Source of the DNA: Dendrophyllia cribrosa
Taxonomy: Eukaryota > Cnidaria > Anthozoa > Scleractinia > Dendrophylliidae
DNA length: 64,000 nt
NCBI GenBank assembly: GCA_024195265.1
Contig: JAJLRJ010000013.1
Coordinates: 10,201,332 to 10,265,331 of the forward strand
Direction of reading: 5' to 3'
The translations under genes were made by a program, and so were the position numbers. Below the pieces are notes generated by a model. The model did no database searches. It was not told where the DNA came from and saw nothing but the letters and a program-made list of their open reading frames with translations. Below are positions 54,901-63,825 of this stretch, in pieces (the first letter of the stretch is position 1; every line of letters begins with the position of its first letter).

Positions 54901-57900
54901 TCGCCTCACTTTACCCAGTCTTTCAGCGATTCACAGTCCACTCCCCAAGGAAATTAAATTACATATTAGTGTGGGAAGGGAGATATGGACAACTAATTAC
55001 CTCATAATCTTTTGATCACCAACCTATTCTCGTTTGGAAGGTATTCACAGCGATTTCTGAAATATATACATAGACAGTTAAATTGAGAACAGAATTTTTT
55101 TACAACAAAGATTATGAGTGAAAAAGTGCCTCAGCCGGCCGGGAGTTGAACGCGGGTCTCCTGGTGACCGGACAGATGCCTTTACCACTAGGCCACTGAG
55201 ACAACCACACTTACACAAACACAAACAACACATTTATAGCCAGAAACAACAATCACGATACAACAAAAAAGACTTTAATTTATGATTGAAACAAAGAAAT
55301 AGTGACTAAAATACGATACACAAAGGAGAGCGAGGTTACGTAATACTGCCAAAGATCTAAACTAAAAAGAAAATTAAACGCTTACAAAAACAATTGCGAC
55401 ATGAGAGGAAAAATTAACAAATAAAAGTACGAAATGTGTAATGAATCCAACAATACAAACTCCCTATCGAGGGCCCTTCGAATATTCATATAGGTCACTG
55501 TCGGAATGACAGGACCAGCACGTCTTACCAGGTGCGTTATGTCGAGGGCACTTGGTAAGACACTACTATTTCGGCCTTCTGGGCCTCATCAGTGCAGTGC
55601 TGATGCTGGAGTTAAAATATCACAAACTTCCAATTAATGAAGCAATCTGGGTGTTTCTTGGTGTTGCGGAAGCCATTGTTGGTTAGCTTTTGTGCTGTGG
55701 TGTGAGTATTGTTCAGTGTCTTTTGAATCTTTTGTTTTACGTCATTTGGTGATCACACCATCCGCAACACCAAGAAACTACCAGCAATCTTCATAATAAA
55801 TTATATACAGTATCACAAATGAAGACTCAAAAATATATTATTTTGAGCTGTCACCTATATTTCGGCCGAGTTTACCGCCCTTCATCATATATATAATGAT
55901 TCCCGCTTTTTCGCAGATGGATAATCCAGAAGGCATTTTTCTATCCAAAGACAGTAGGAGTGTGTGGATGCGCAGGGATCATTTGGCGAAACCTTTTTCT
56001 TTATTGCCCGACCTGTTGTGAACCCCAAGTAAAAGGAATAAGGTACGGCCTTGCCTTAACCTTGGATGATTTAGATGAGATCACCCCGACGTACATCGGG
56101 TGTATTACAAGCAACCAGTGGAAACGCACCTGGTCACCCAGAGAAGCTCACTATGAAGTCCTTTCTATGAGTTCTCACAGCATTGAGCGCCTTGACCGTC
56201 CTCAGAACGAGCAAGAATTGCATGGCAAGTTATTGCCCATGGATGTCTATCTATCAGATGTCGCGGCAACATCTGCGTCTGCGTTAAACCATCACATGGG
56301 AGGCATGCAGGGTGACGAAGAAGCGTTTAGAGATTTGAAAGTTATGCTTGGGCTATCCACTGGTGCATCGCTCGTGTCTGATGAGAGATATGAACAGAAG
56401 AGACCGTTATGTGTTCAGGTGAGGAGTGCGCGTAAGGGTCAGGTAGTTGACGATAGTTCAAACTCTCTAAGACTGGTTAAGAGTCGTTTGGTTTAGGTGT
56501 TAAGTACTAACACCTTTTTACTCTAAATAACATCCCACAAAAGCTATATCAGAATGGAAGCGGGATGTTTACGAAATTCCTGTTTGACATTCACGAGTTA
56601 TTAACGTAAGCCTTTAAGCCGTGAGAGTTTCATATGGCACATAATCACATAACTTGTTCAATATCTGGTCAATTTTAATGAATTTTGCCCACAAAAATCG
56701 CCTAAAAAACCTCAACCCATTGTATGTATATACTCTATGAGATTTAATTGATCACCCCTCAAACTTAACGGAGCTGCAGAATGAGGTAAAGTTTGGGAAA
56801 TACCTAGCATGTATAAAGATTAGAACTTTACTTAACGTTTATATTTTTATGTGTAAAAGCTATTTCTATCAAAGCTCTAACTTTTTTTTAATTAAAATGG
56901 TATAAAATATGAATTGTACTCTTCAAAAGAACTTTTTCAAATGCTTAATATCATAGCAGAGCTCTCGCGGGCCGAAGGCCCGCTGCGGAGCCCCACACTC
57001 ATAGAACCGATGCCCGTCATTTCTCATGGTAATGGCTAGCGGAATGTTTCGCGGGCGGCGTCTGTACATGTGTGTCCGAGCGTTGGGCAAGGCTAATTCG
57101 CGGGCGCGTATGACGTCGCAAAACATGCGCGTATGACGCCACACAACATCCGGAATCTTAGCAATTTTGAAACCAAAGCGAGGTTTTGTTTTTCGCGTGG
57201 CTACACGGTCGAATGTCACGCCAGGTCGGTAAACACTTTGATGTTTTGCTGTGTTCAGCGGAGAAAACCAGTTCAAATTACAGTCGTTATTTTCCTGCAT
57301 TTTTTCTCGGTTTCCTACTTAGACAGGGATACTAATTAAGGGATACTCAGAAGCCGCTATAGTGGAAAAAGAAGAGCTTTCAGGGATAAAATCTTGCTTC
57401 GAGGAACTCCATACGTTTTAATCACTGCGGGAGCAATGCGGAGAGATGTTTGTCACTTCAGATTTCAGAACTGAAGAAGCGGAGATGTAAATAATTTCTT
57501 AAAAGTAAAACAAATTACATTTTTCGATGGGAATTTATGTTTATATCAATCTGTGATTGACTTTTTCTTTGTGTTCTTGTTAGTTTTGGAGAGTTGTTTA
57601 TAAAACGTGCTCAAACCCAGTCGTTTCATGATTTCTTCCATCAAAGACAGCTCGGCCTCGAAGCGCTATAAATGGTTCGCCTTTTGCTTTTAAACACACA
57701 CTTATGGAGATTTGAATAAAAATTTTCGAAAAAAAAAGATTGTGTTGTCCATTTTTATGTGTTTATTCATTCATTACATAGATTGATCATGAAAAGCGAT
57801 TTTATGTAAACAAAACAAGACTTTATAGGATTTTATAGTTCTAACTTCACTCGCGTGGCCTTATGCAAATAAGTTTGTGTATTGTTTGCAATTTTGATTT

Positions 57901-60900
57901 CCAAATCAGTTTCTCGGACAATTTTTGATAAGCAACAGGTGTATTTTATTCGGAAAGTAGTCGTACTAGTTATTCTAGACGGAGAAAAAGTTGTTTTTGT
58001 GAACTTTAGTACGGTCTAAATGTACTGTGGAGACGGTCGCGTAATTCTGTTTTTGAGAATTGCTAAAATTGAAAAATAGCCCGGTCGTCAATCTTAATTC
58101 TTGTGCTTCCGACCTTTCACCTCAGGTTTATCATCGGCTTTCTGTTCAGAGAGCTACGCTGTTAGGCTCAGCCTATCTATCCATATATATATTACATATA
58201 TATGGAGTTTTTAGTTACCAGTTTGGAAAAATGGGGATTCGCCTGAGGTCTTAAACGGTTAAGGTAAACAATTATATAGATACGGGACATTTGGGGAAAA
58301 CGACACAGGGATACCAAATATAGAGAAAAGAAATTCCGGAATATCGAACATACGAGTTGTATATATATGTTGTAGTTAATTTTTTATCTCAGGTTATTTT
58401 TATTTTTCCATTGTTTTTGGGTATGGTAATATATGCTAATGAATTTGAAACAAAGGAAAAACAAAAATTACCTGAAATAAAAAATTAACTACAACATATA
58501 CATAGTTCTCAAACTCGTTAATAAGTTATCAAGTTTGAACAAAGAAAATCATAAACATGATGGTATTTTGGAAATCCGATTTTAGTTAGCATGGATTTTG
58601 GCGATTTTTTTTTTTCGTTTTCTCTCTGTTTAATGATCTGTTTGTGGAGCTATATCAAACACTCGATATAATGTTTTATCAGGTATCCAAACACCTCGAA
58701 GTCGGTTAAAAAGCTCGGCTGCGCATCGTTTTTCCAACCCACTTCTCGGTGTTTGGAAATCTGATGAACACTGTTCCTCGTGTTTGATGATTATATATAT
58801 ACTACACAGTTCGGCTTGAGTAGAAAAGCTGTCAATACTAGCTGGAACTTCTAATATATATAGATAGACTGAGCCTAACAGCGTAGCTCTCTGAACAGAA
58901 AGCCGATGATAAACCTAACTAAGGTGAAATGTCGGAAGCACAAGAATTAAGATTGACGACAGAGCTATTTTTCAATTTTAGCAATTCTCAAAAACATTCT
59001 TACGCGACCGTCTGCACAGTACATTTAGACCGTACAGAAGTTCCCAAAAACAAAAACAAATTTTCCCTAATAAAATACACGGATTGCGTATCGCCCGAGA
59101 AACTGATTTGGAAATCAAAATTGCAAAAAATACAGTGAAGTTAGAACTATAAAATCCAAGTCTTGTTTTGTTTACATAATATCGCGTTTCAACCTATGTA
59201 ATGATTGAACAAACACATAAAAATGGACAACACAATCTTCTTTCGAAAAAGTTTATTCAAATCTCCATAAGTTTATGTTTAAAAGCAAAACGCGTACAAT
59301 TTATAGCGCATCGAGGCCGAGCTGTCTTCGATGAAAGAAATTTTAAGAAATAAACTGAATTTGAGCACGTTTTATAAACAATTCTCCAAAACTAACGAGA
59401 ACACAAATAAAAAGTCAATTACCGATTGATATCAACATAAATTCCTCCTCTAATTAAACACAGTAAAATGTCAAAAGTATTTTCCCAGCTGACGTGACAA
59501 TCGGCCGTGTAGCCGCGCCAAAAACAAAGCCTCGCTTTGGTTTCAAAATTGCTAAGATTCCGGACGTTGTGTGGTGTCGTATGCGTATGTTTTGCGACGT
59601 CATACGCGCCCGCGAGCTAATCTTGCGCGATGCTCCGACGTACGCACCGACACACATGTTACGGACGCGCGCCCGCGAAACATTTCGCTAGCCATGAACA
59701 TGAAAACTGACGGGCATAGGTTCTATGAGTATGGGGCTTCGCTCGCGGGCCTTTGGCCCGCCAGAGCTCCGCTACAAATGATCACTATTTTTTTGTATAT
59801 TGGTACTTACAAGCAAAGTTAACGTTATTAATTATGCATACGAGCTACGCAAGAAATCATCACCACAGGGATAAAAGTGTGCGTGAAAAGTCAGATAACA
59901 TGCACCTTTTCAGAACCTCTTATTTCATTGGACCTGGTTATCACGCACATGTATTGTTTTCAGGGATAGGGTCCATTGTTCTGTTGTTTGTTCTATTGTT
60001 TTCTTAGCCAATCCTGTGAGGCGTTCCGAGACGTGCATACCGCCTCTGAAATGTGGAAATTCACTAACCTATATCTTTACCACTATGCGAGACATGACTG
60101 AAAACACGTACGTTGTCGGGTAAAAAGTGTAAACCAGTGAACGATTTGACTGAAAGGTCTCGGTGTTGGATATCCTGATGAAACACTCTTCCGAATGTTT
60201 GATATATTACATCAATCCATAAAGTTGATCCATGAAACAATGATCATCTCCTTGCTTCAAAAACAATTCTGTCAAACTGTGCTTTGCTATTAACCTGCCC
60301 GGTACCCTATTTGTATGCACTTGTAAAAAGTACCGTGACAGAAATTGGCATTTTAGGGATACAAACTCATTCAATTAACGGGATACGTTTATTAGCCTAA
60401 AAATTCCGGTTAAATATAATAGAGATCCTCCACCAAGATGGGGACTCATTAGCAGAGTTTAATTGTCAAATCACTAGAAAAATAAGACCGAATCTACAGT
60501 GTAAAGGTAGATTTAAATTCGTCCTAGCCACAATGATACAATGTCATAGCAACGGTTCACTCGACTCATGTTTTGTTCAAACTAGGAAGAAACATTTTAA
60601 ATATGATCACATATGGAACGTCTATAGAACGTATTTACATCAGGCGACGTATTGCGCGATTCTGGGTGGAAACATGTCTATTCTGAGCATGATTGAAAAC
60701 ATCTCACGAGGTAGTTTCGATCCTAAGCAAGGCGAAACACGTCATGCAGCGCAACCAACCAAGTCGCCTGTAATTGTTTACGCAAAGAGAGTGGTTGTAG
60801 AGACTAATTTGTTTTTTATTGTTTTTGTGTTTTGTTTTTATGTGGTCGTAGCGATTAGTCTTACGTACAGTACACACGAGGCGACTAGCTGCAGAAACAG

Positions 60901-63825
60901 TTTGATTTGGCTTTTGCTTTGTTGCCATTCAGGGTGGGGGTCTCACAAAGTGCCCGCGCTAACTTTCAACATTCATAACTTCTTTAATATGTATTAAAAC
61001 GCCATCAAACTTTGTGACTTTTCGTAAAATTTATCTGGCAACAATTTGATATGACAATTTATTGATCACGTGACTTGATGTTTCCATGGCAACAAGATTT
61101 TGACAGCAATGTTTTTTTGAAATGTGCATATTTGTACCTTTCAATGAATAAAAACAATGTTTATTGGTATAACTTTTATATTTTTACGTCATTTAGCGTT
61201 TATTTATTGGTTTTGATTAATTTTGAGTCAATTTGGATGCTTTTAAACTCTCGGACGTGCACGCAAACTTATACCCCCACCGTGGCACAAGGGGGGGGGG
61301 GGGGGGGGGGGAGCAACCCCCCATTGGATTTTTGCGATGTTGCAATATTTCGGAAATATTTTACATCTAATGACCGCCAAGACGGCCGCCATCTTGGATT
61401 TTACTAAAAATTCAAATTTATCGGAAAATGTGGAAATTGCAAATATTGTTTGCTAGAGTTACAAAATAACATACAATTAAACATTTTGATGCTTTTGGTA
61501 GCATTTTATATTTTTTGACTGAAAAAAGGTGAAAACACGCATTTTTTTTCAAAATGGCTTGACCAAACTTATGACGTTATATCTCGTTACCATAGCAACC
61601 GGTTGTCGCCAAACTTTGCCAAAATGTGTCTTCAAGACAAATGAAATTATCGGAGAAAAACCTTAAGGCTTGGGGGGGGGGGGGGGTGTCACAACCAGTC
61701 GCCACGACTAGATTTGTTGCCGAAAACTGAGTTCTTCGCACGGAGACGACTAGTAGCGGCGACCAGTCGACACGACTATATTTGCCTGGGCCCGGTTGTT
61801 CGAAAGCAGGGTTAAACTAACCTCCGGTTAGGCCTAACCGGAGGTTAAATTTCTTAACCGCGGGTTTGTTAACCCGAGGTTGAAATGGCGTTGTTCAAAG
61901 CGTGGTTAGAGGTCCGGTTAGTTAACCTCGGGTTAAGCGCGGCTAACCCACGGTTAGTATCCCATAATGCTCTTTAGAAGTTGTTTTGAAAAAGTTTGAA
62001 GCCGCTTCGCCCGATCCATTCAAAATGTTTCGAGTATAAAATAGTGAAATATTGTAGAATTTAAAGTTAACTCTATTTCTAGCTGAATAGTAGCTCTTCT
62101 GAGAAGAATTTTGAGAGGATTTTCAAGGTCAAGCATCACAGGCAAGAAGGAAAAACGGCTCACCTTCACGGATTTGTATTCTTACGGCTAGAAGAAGCTG
62201 AACGTTTTGTGCATCTTTAAAGCTTATTTTCAAACAACTTGAAAATATTAACTAGCGTTGTGGAGGTCATCTGCGTGAAAAAAACTCTAGACTGACATCT
62301 TGAAGGTTATTTAATTGGAGTCAAAAATGAAAAAGTAAGTAGAAAATTACTGGAATTAGTTTGATCTTGAGTTTATCATTTCAACAAGCCGCTTGTCTGA
62401 TGTTTATTTCTCAAACTTTACACGGTGGCGACAGTTTTCTTGGATTCTCGGATATTATCCGAAAACATTTGTAAAAATGTAGTAGACTTGTATCATTTCA
62501 TAGAAAGGCGGATTAATAAAACATGCTTTTTTACTGAAGTATATTTTTACTTCGTTATTTCATAGAAAATTAGAATAAAAGGACACAATTCTTTTGTTGT
62601 TTAATATTGCAGTGCTGATACGCTGGGATCAGTGCAGTGGCGTAAAATAGCCCGTAAAATAGGGAATAAAGTCAATATAAATTTTTGCGAAAATGTGTTT
62701 ACAATAAAATTACTTTCAGTTTCGCACGCTGGTACATAGGGCGAAAAAATATAGTTTCGGAGCGGCCGGCGCCATTTCGAGTTGTTATTTTCCCGCTTTT
62801 CATGGAGTAATTTCGCAAAGATGGCCTCTGAAGTTAAATATTTTCCGATAACACAGAAAACTTCATACCGGCTGAATACTGAACAGCTTGAATTGCCGGC
62901 CTTTTCTTAGATTTTATGCCGGTTAAGTTTTTCTTGAAGTTTGGTTGTAATTTTAGGGGAGACGGAGGGAGCCCAAACAAGTAAAGGCAAACTTTCTGCT
63001 GATCCGAAGAGTTCAAAATAATTGCTACCATTGCTCTATTGTTTGAAAAGTGAAAAAAGCTCTTCATGGATTTTTAAGAACCCGATTTATCTTTTAAAAG
63101 GTAGAAACTAAGCCAGGGAGAACTGTCGGAGTTTCAATTTGACGACTGTACCGCTCGCTTGTCATTTTTCACCGTGATTTTTCCACCATATCGTTTTTGA
63201 TTAGTGATGAGTTCAGCGTTCGTTGGAGCCAATTTCGCCATTATAACGCTCTTTTACAACCTGTCATACAAAAAGAAGGTTGTCACCCAGCTATAGTGAG
63301 GACCTTATTCATCTTCCATGAATTTATTGTTGTTTTTGAAAACGTTTCGTTGCCGTAAATCATAGAATGTTTGTCAAATTTAACCCGAGGTTAGTTTTTT
63401 AACCCACCTAGCTAGGAGGGTTAAATTTAACCCGCTGTTTAACACGAGTTTAGCCTTAACCTGTCTTTGAACAACAGAATTAACCTGCGGTTAAAACTTA
63501 ACCTCAGGTTAGAGCGATTTAACCCGAGGTTAGGATTTAACCGGCTTTCGAACAACCGGGCCCTGGTGTGTGCAGAGCCTACTAAACATTCTTTGTTTGA
63601 CAAAAATATTTGGTTTTATTATATTTTACAGCTCCTCCCAATACTGTTAGAGATACTGCGTGGTATTCCTTTGGTGGTTTTCTTTTCGATTTACTTGAAA
63701 ACTGGTGATGGTATTTACCTGTCAATCGGATTTCTGATGTTTTACGCCTCCGCGTTCCTTTTGACCATCATAGCATTGATACCGACCGGGAGCAAAGATG
63801 TAGGAAAACTGGAGCGAATCGCCAG
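42510..63825 (+). CDS. Patatin-like phospholipase with multiple membrane segments (5' part; continues past the window)
   Basis: Join of 42510-42653 (candidate first exon), 43049-43998, 55917-56418 and 63632-63825. Phases match at every junction (0, 2, 0), and the last exon again leaves phase 2. The N-terminal half has the patatin oxyanion-hole motif (AFSGGGIRSAAF) and the nucleophile elbow VSGGGYTGSAY. About six hydrophobic segments follow (roughly residues 150-360 of the joined protein), then a soluble region, then two more hydrophobic segments in the last exon. The Asp of the Ser-Asp dyad (normally in a D-G-G/A motif) has not appeared and should lie downstream. Patatins hydrolyse ester bonds of membrane lipids. 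The interrupted layout suggests a membrane-embedded lipid hydrolase, which is inference. Confidence 0.85.
43049..43998 (+). CDS. Patatin-like phospholipase exon: catalytic N-terminal half and transmembrane block
   Basis: 950 nt between acceptor TTTGCAG (43042-43048) and donor GTAAGT (43999). It begins YQVETSSLSMAKIGLAFSGG and carries SGGGIRSA (oxyanion hole) and LSCVSGGGYTGSAY. The nucleophile Ser sits in C-V-S-G-G where most patatins have G-x-S-x-G. Six hydrophobic runs follow, among them ILEFMAILAVILFVSIVVPV, FALFLVPVFVSFISYVL, FLSTLCVAFFALVFFPW and IFIFFPLLFLWLSFPLV. A Cys-containing loop (ELSCSEVVQ...DECRLERQ) lies between the first two. It ends after two bases of an AG? codon (phase 2), completed by the A at 55917 to give Arg. 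Confidence 0.92.
43999..45935. other. Intron 2 of the patatin-like gene, 5' part
   Basis: No exon with matching phase and no clear transposon. A G-rich run lies at 45717-45771 (several G runs of 8-20). Open frames around 45280-45881 overlap on both strands and have no domain signature; one reads poly-Pro from the G run. Confidence 0.45.
45938..45994. repeat. (TA)n microsatellite
   Basis: About 28 TA units immediately before the duplicated tRNA-like unit. Confidence 0.9.
46026..46097 (-). tRNA. tRNA-Thr(AGT)-like gene or tRNA-derived repeat, copy 1
   Basis: 72 nt on the minus strand. Acceptor arms GTCCTGA/TCAGGGC pair (one G-T). A box TGGTGCAGTGG and B box GGTTCAAATCC are intact, the T arm is GTGGG/CCCAC, and the anticodon loop CTAGTGT gives AGT. 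The anticodon stem has one mismatch. TTTT follows within 10 nt, as for Pol III genes. Because the whole surrounding unit is duplicated at 46392, a multicopy tRNA-derived repeat is as likely as a functional gene. Confidence 0.5.
46392..46463 (-). tRNA. tRNA-Thr(AGT)-like gene or tRNA-derived repeat, copy 2
   Basis: Second copy with the same anticodon loop and boxes. It differs from the first at two or three positions (for example TGTAATAACCACTACACC in place of TGTGATAACCACTGCACC on the plus strand). It lies in a duplicated unit of about 260 bp, 366 bp from copy 1. Confidence 0.5.
46631..48296. other. Intron 2 of the patatin-like gene, unassigned part
   Basis: No phase-compatible exon. The frames at 46935-47168 and 47102-47389 are open but carry no recognised domain and no splice signals in context. 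Confidence 0.4.
48297..48538. mobile_element. Palindromic MITE
   Basis: GGCGTGCGTTTCTCAAAGGT / CCTTTGAGAAACGCACGCC tips, then inner pairs CGGGCCGAAAGCC / GGCTTTTCGGCCCG. Confidence 0.75.
48540..48690. repeat. Degenerate telomere-like (CCCTAA) repeats
   Basis: CCTAACCCTAACCCTTTAAA followed by scattered CTAACC, TTAACC and CCTAA words, ending CCTTAACCCTATCGC. This is an interstitial remnant, not an array. Confidence 0.45.
49888..51771. mobile_element. Inverted-repeat element nested in the 5.4-kb fold-back
   Basis: TTAAAGTGCCTATGAAATGA / TTCATTGCATAGGCACTTTAA tips. Inner pairs include AAAAGTGGCTCCAATTT / AAATTGGAGCCACTTTT. The interior carries unassigned AT-rich sequence and no domain-bearing frame. 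Confidence 0.7.
51772..52976. other. Central part of the 5.4-kb fold-back
   Basis: Unassigned. 52625-52760 (ACAACAACAACAAACAACAACAG..., CATACATACATAATTTC) resembles the 3' end of a retroposon. Confidence 0.4.
53846..54031. mobile_element. Palindromic MITE in the right arm of the 5.4-kb fold-back
   Basis: TAGGCCATTTGCACGATGAC / CATCGTGCAAATGGCCTA tips, with ACTACAACTACCAGAATCC / TTCTGGTAGTTGTAGT inside. It is absent from the left arm, so it is younger than the fold-back. Confidence 0.75.
54212..54640. other. Intron 2, unassigned
   Basis: A near-exact direct repeat ACATGTCTTTTACATGTCACGCTTTCG occurs around 54297-54350. Otherwise nothing was recognised. Confidence 0.4.
54741..54811 (-). tRNA. 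tRNA-like sequence (anticodon loop GGT), copy 1
   Basis: 71 nt on the minus strand: acceptor GTCTCAG/CTGAGGC, A box TGGCCTAGTGG, B box GGTTCAACTCC, T arm CCGGG/CCCGG. The anticodon loop CCGGTCA would give GGT, but position 33 is C rather than the invariant T, which argues for a tRNA-derived repeat rather than a working tRNA. Confidence 0.45.
55128..55202 (-). tRNA. tRNA-like sequence (anticodon loop GGT), copy 2, damaged
   Basis: Same body as 54741-54811, but with 4 extra bases in the T arm (GCCGGCCGGG on the plus strand) and a B-box change (GAACG for GAACC). It is expected to be non-functional. The unit around it (55065-55236) duplicates 54679-54840. Confidence 0.5.
55237..55548. other. Intron 2, unassigned
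   Basis: AT-rich; no exon or repeat recognised between the damaged tRNA-like copy and the hammerhead motif. Confidence 0.35.
55548..55602 (-). ncRNA. Hammerhead ribozyme with complete core
   Basis: Minus strand: CTGATGA (55592-55586), stem II GGCC-CAGAA-GGCC (55585-55573), GAAA (55572-55569), a 3-bp stem III closing loop GTAG (55568-55561), then GTC (55561-55559) as cleavage triplet. An outer stem I of 5 bp, GCACT/AGTGC, encloses an asymmetric internal loop. The minimal stem III is typical of hammerheads carried by Penelope-like elements and retrozymes. It lies about 310 bp upstream of patatin exon 55917-56418, antisense to it. Confidence 0.75.
55850..55890 (-). ncRNA. Degenerate hammerhead-like remnant
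   Basis: Minus strand ATGATGA...GGGCGG...CGGCCGAAATATAGGTGAC keeps UGAUGA and GAAA, but lacks C3 and a matching cleavage triplet. It probably marks another Penelope-type terminal fragment just upstream of the exon. Confidence 0.25.
55917..56418 (+). CDS. Patatin-like phospholipase exon: soluble middle region
   Basis: 502 nt between acceptor CGCTTTTTCGCAG and donor CAG/GTGAGG. The first base completes the split Arg codon. It encodes WIIQKAFFYPKTVGVCGCAG, IIWRNLFLYCPTCCEPQVKG, then ITPTYIGCITSNQWKR, SPREAHYEVLSMSSHSIERL, LLPMDVYLSDVAATSASALN and LKVMLGLSTGASLVSDERY. Domain order and exact phase fit make it the direct continuation of 43049-43998. The preceding intron is about 11.9 kb and holds repeats only. 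It ends in phase 0. Confidence 0.88.
56419..56944. other. Intron 3 of the patatin-like gene, 5' part
   Basis: Nothing recognised between the donor and family C copy 3. Confidence 0.4.
56945..58215. repeat. Interspersed repeat family C, copy 3 (reverse orientation)
   Basis: Starts with the hairpin GCGGGCCGAAGGCCCGC and runs to GTTAGGCTCAGCCTATC, the reverse of 23050-24295. It contains GATTGTGTTGTCCATTTTTATG and GTCGTACTAGTTATTCTAGAC in shared order. Confidence 0.65.
58360..58505. mobile_element. Palindromic MITE
   Basis: TATGTTGTAGTTAATTTTTTAT / ATAAAAAATTAACTACAACATA arms with CAGGTTATTTTTATTTTTCC / GGAAAAACAAAAATTACCTG inside. Confidence 0.78.
58655..58800. mobile_element. Palindromic MITE
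   Basis: ATCAAACACTCG / CGTGTTTGATGA outer and TATCCAAACACCTCGAAG / CTTCTCGGTGTTTGGAAA inner pairs. A related fragment (GGTGTTGGATATCCTGATG) occurs at about 60163. Confidence 0.65.
58850..59790. repeat. Interspersed repeat family C, copy 4
   Basis: GACTGAGCCTAACAGCGTAG to the hairpin GCGGGCCTTTGGCCCGC and AGAGCTCCGCTAC. Same orientation as copies 1 and 2, with internal deletions. Confidence 0.65.
59791..60934. other. Intron 3, unassigned
   Basis: A 154-codon open frame (60533-60997) runs from here into MITE A sequence and has no domain signature. Confidence 0.4.
60935..61242. mobile_element. MITE family A, partial reversed copy
   Basis: CACAAAGTGCCCGCGCTAAC through TGACTTGATGTTTCCATGGC matches 36868-37487 in reverse. 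It abuts MITE B at 61243. Confidence 0.55.
61243..61690. mobile_element. MITE family B, reversed copy with two G runs
   Basis: TTAA at 61243, then CTCTCGGACGTGCACGCAAAC, G21 (61291-61311), the family body in reverse (CCATAGCAACCGGTTGTCG) and G15 (61672-61686). Confidence 0.65.
61788..63563. mobile_element. 1.8-kb fold-back element rich in TTAACC words
   Basis: GGGCCCGGTTGTTCGAAAGC / GCTTTCGAACAACCGGGCCC tips, exact over 20 bp. Clusters of GGTTAA/TTAACC words (AACCTCCGGTTAGGCCTAAC, TTAACCCGAGGTTAGG) lie inside both tips, and ATGGCCTCTGAAG begins a short 29-codon frame. It ends 68 bp before patatin exon 63632-63825. Confidence 0.75.
63632..63825 (+). CDS. Patatin-like phospholipase exon: membrane segments
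   Basis: 194 nt between acceptor TTATATTTTACAG and donor GTAAAT. Phase 0 entry matches the end of 55917-56418. It encodes LLPILLEILRGIPLVVFFSI, then a GDGIYLSIGFLMFYASAFLL hydrophobic segment and ALIPTGSKDVGKLERIA. It leaves phase 2, so at least one further exon lies beyond the window. The upstream edge is only 68 bp from the end of a 1.8-kb fold-back element. Confidence 0.85.

Noticed and set aside
58740..58770. CTGATGA near 58757 and 60176 as hammerheads
   Set aside because: Part of a palindromic MITE (GGTGTTTGGAAATCTGATGA); stem II and GAAA are not in place.
60533..60997. 154-residue plus-strand frame
   Set aside because: Runs into MITE A sequence at its 3' end, has no domain signature and lies inside intron 3.
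63467..63631. N-terminal extension of the frame over the last patatin exon
   Set aside because: This part is the tip of the fold-back element (repeated LRLKLNLRLERFNPRLG words) and precedes a good splice acceptor at 63629-63631.
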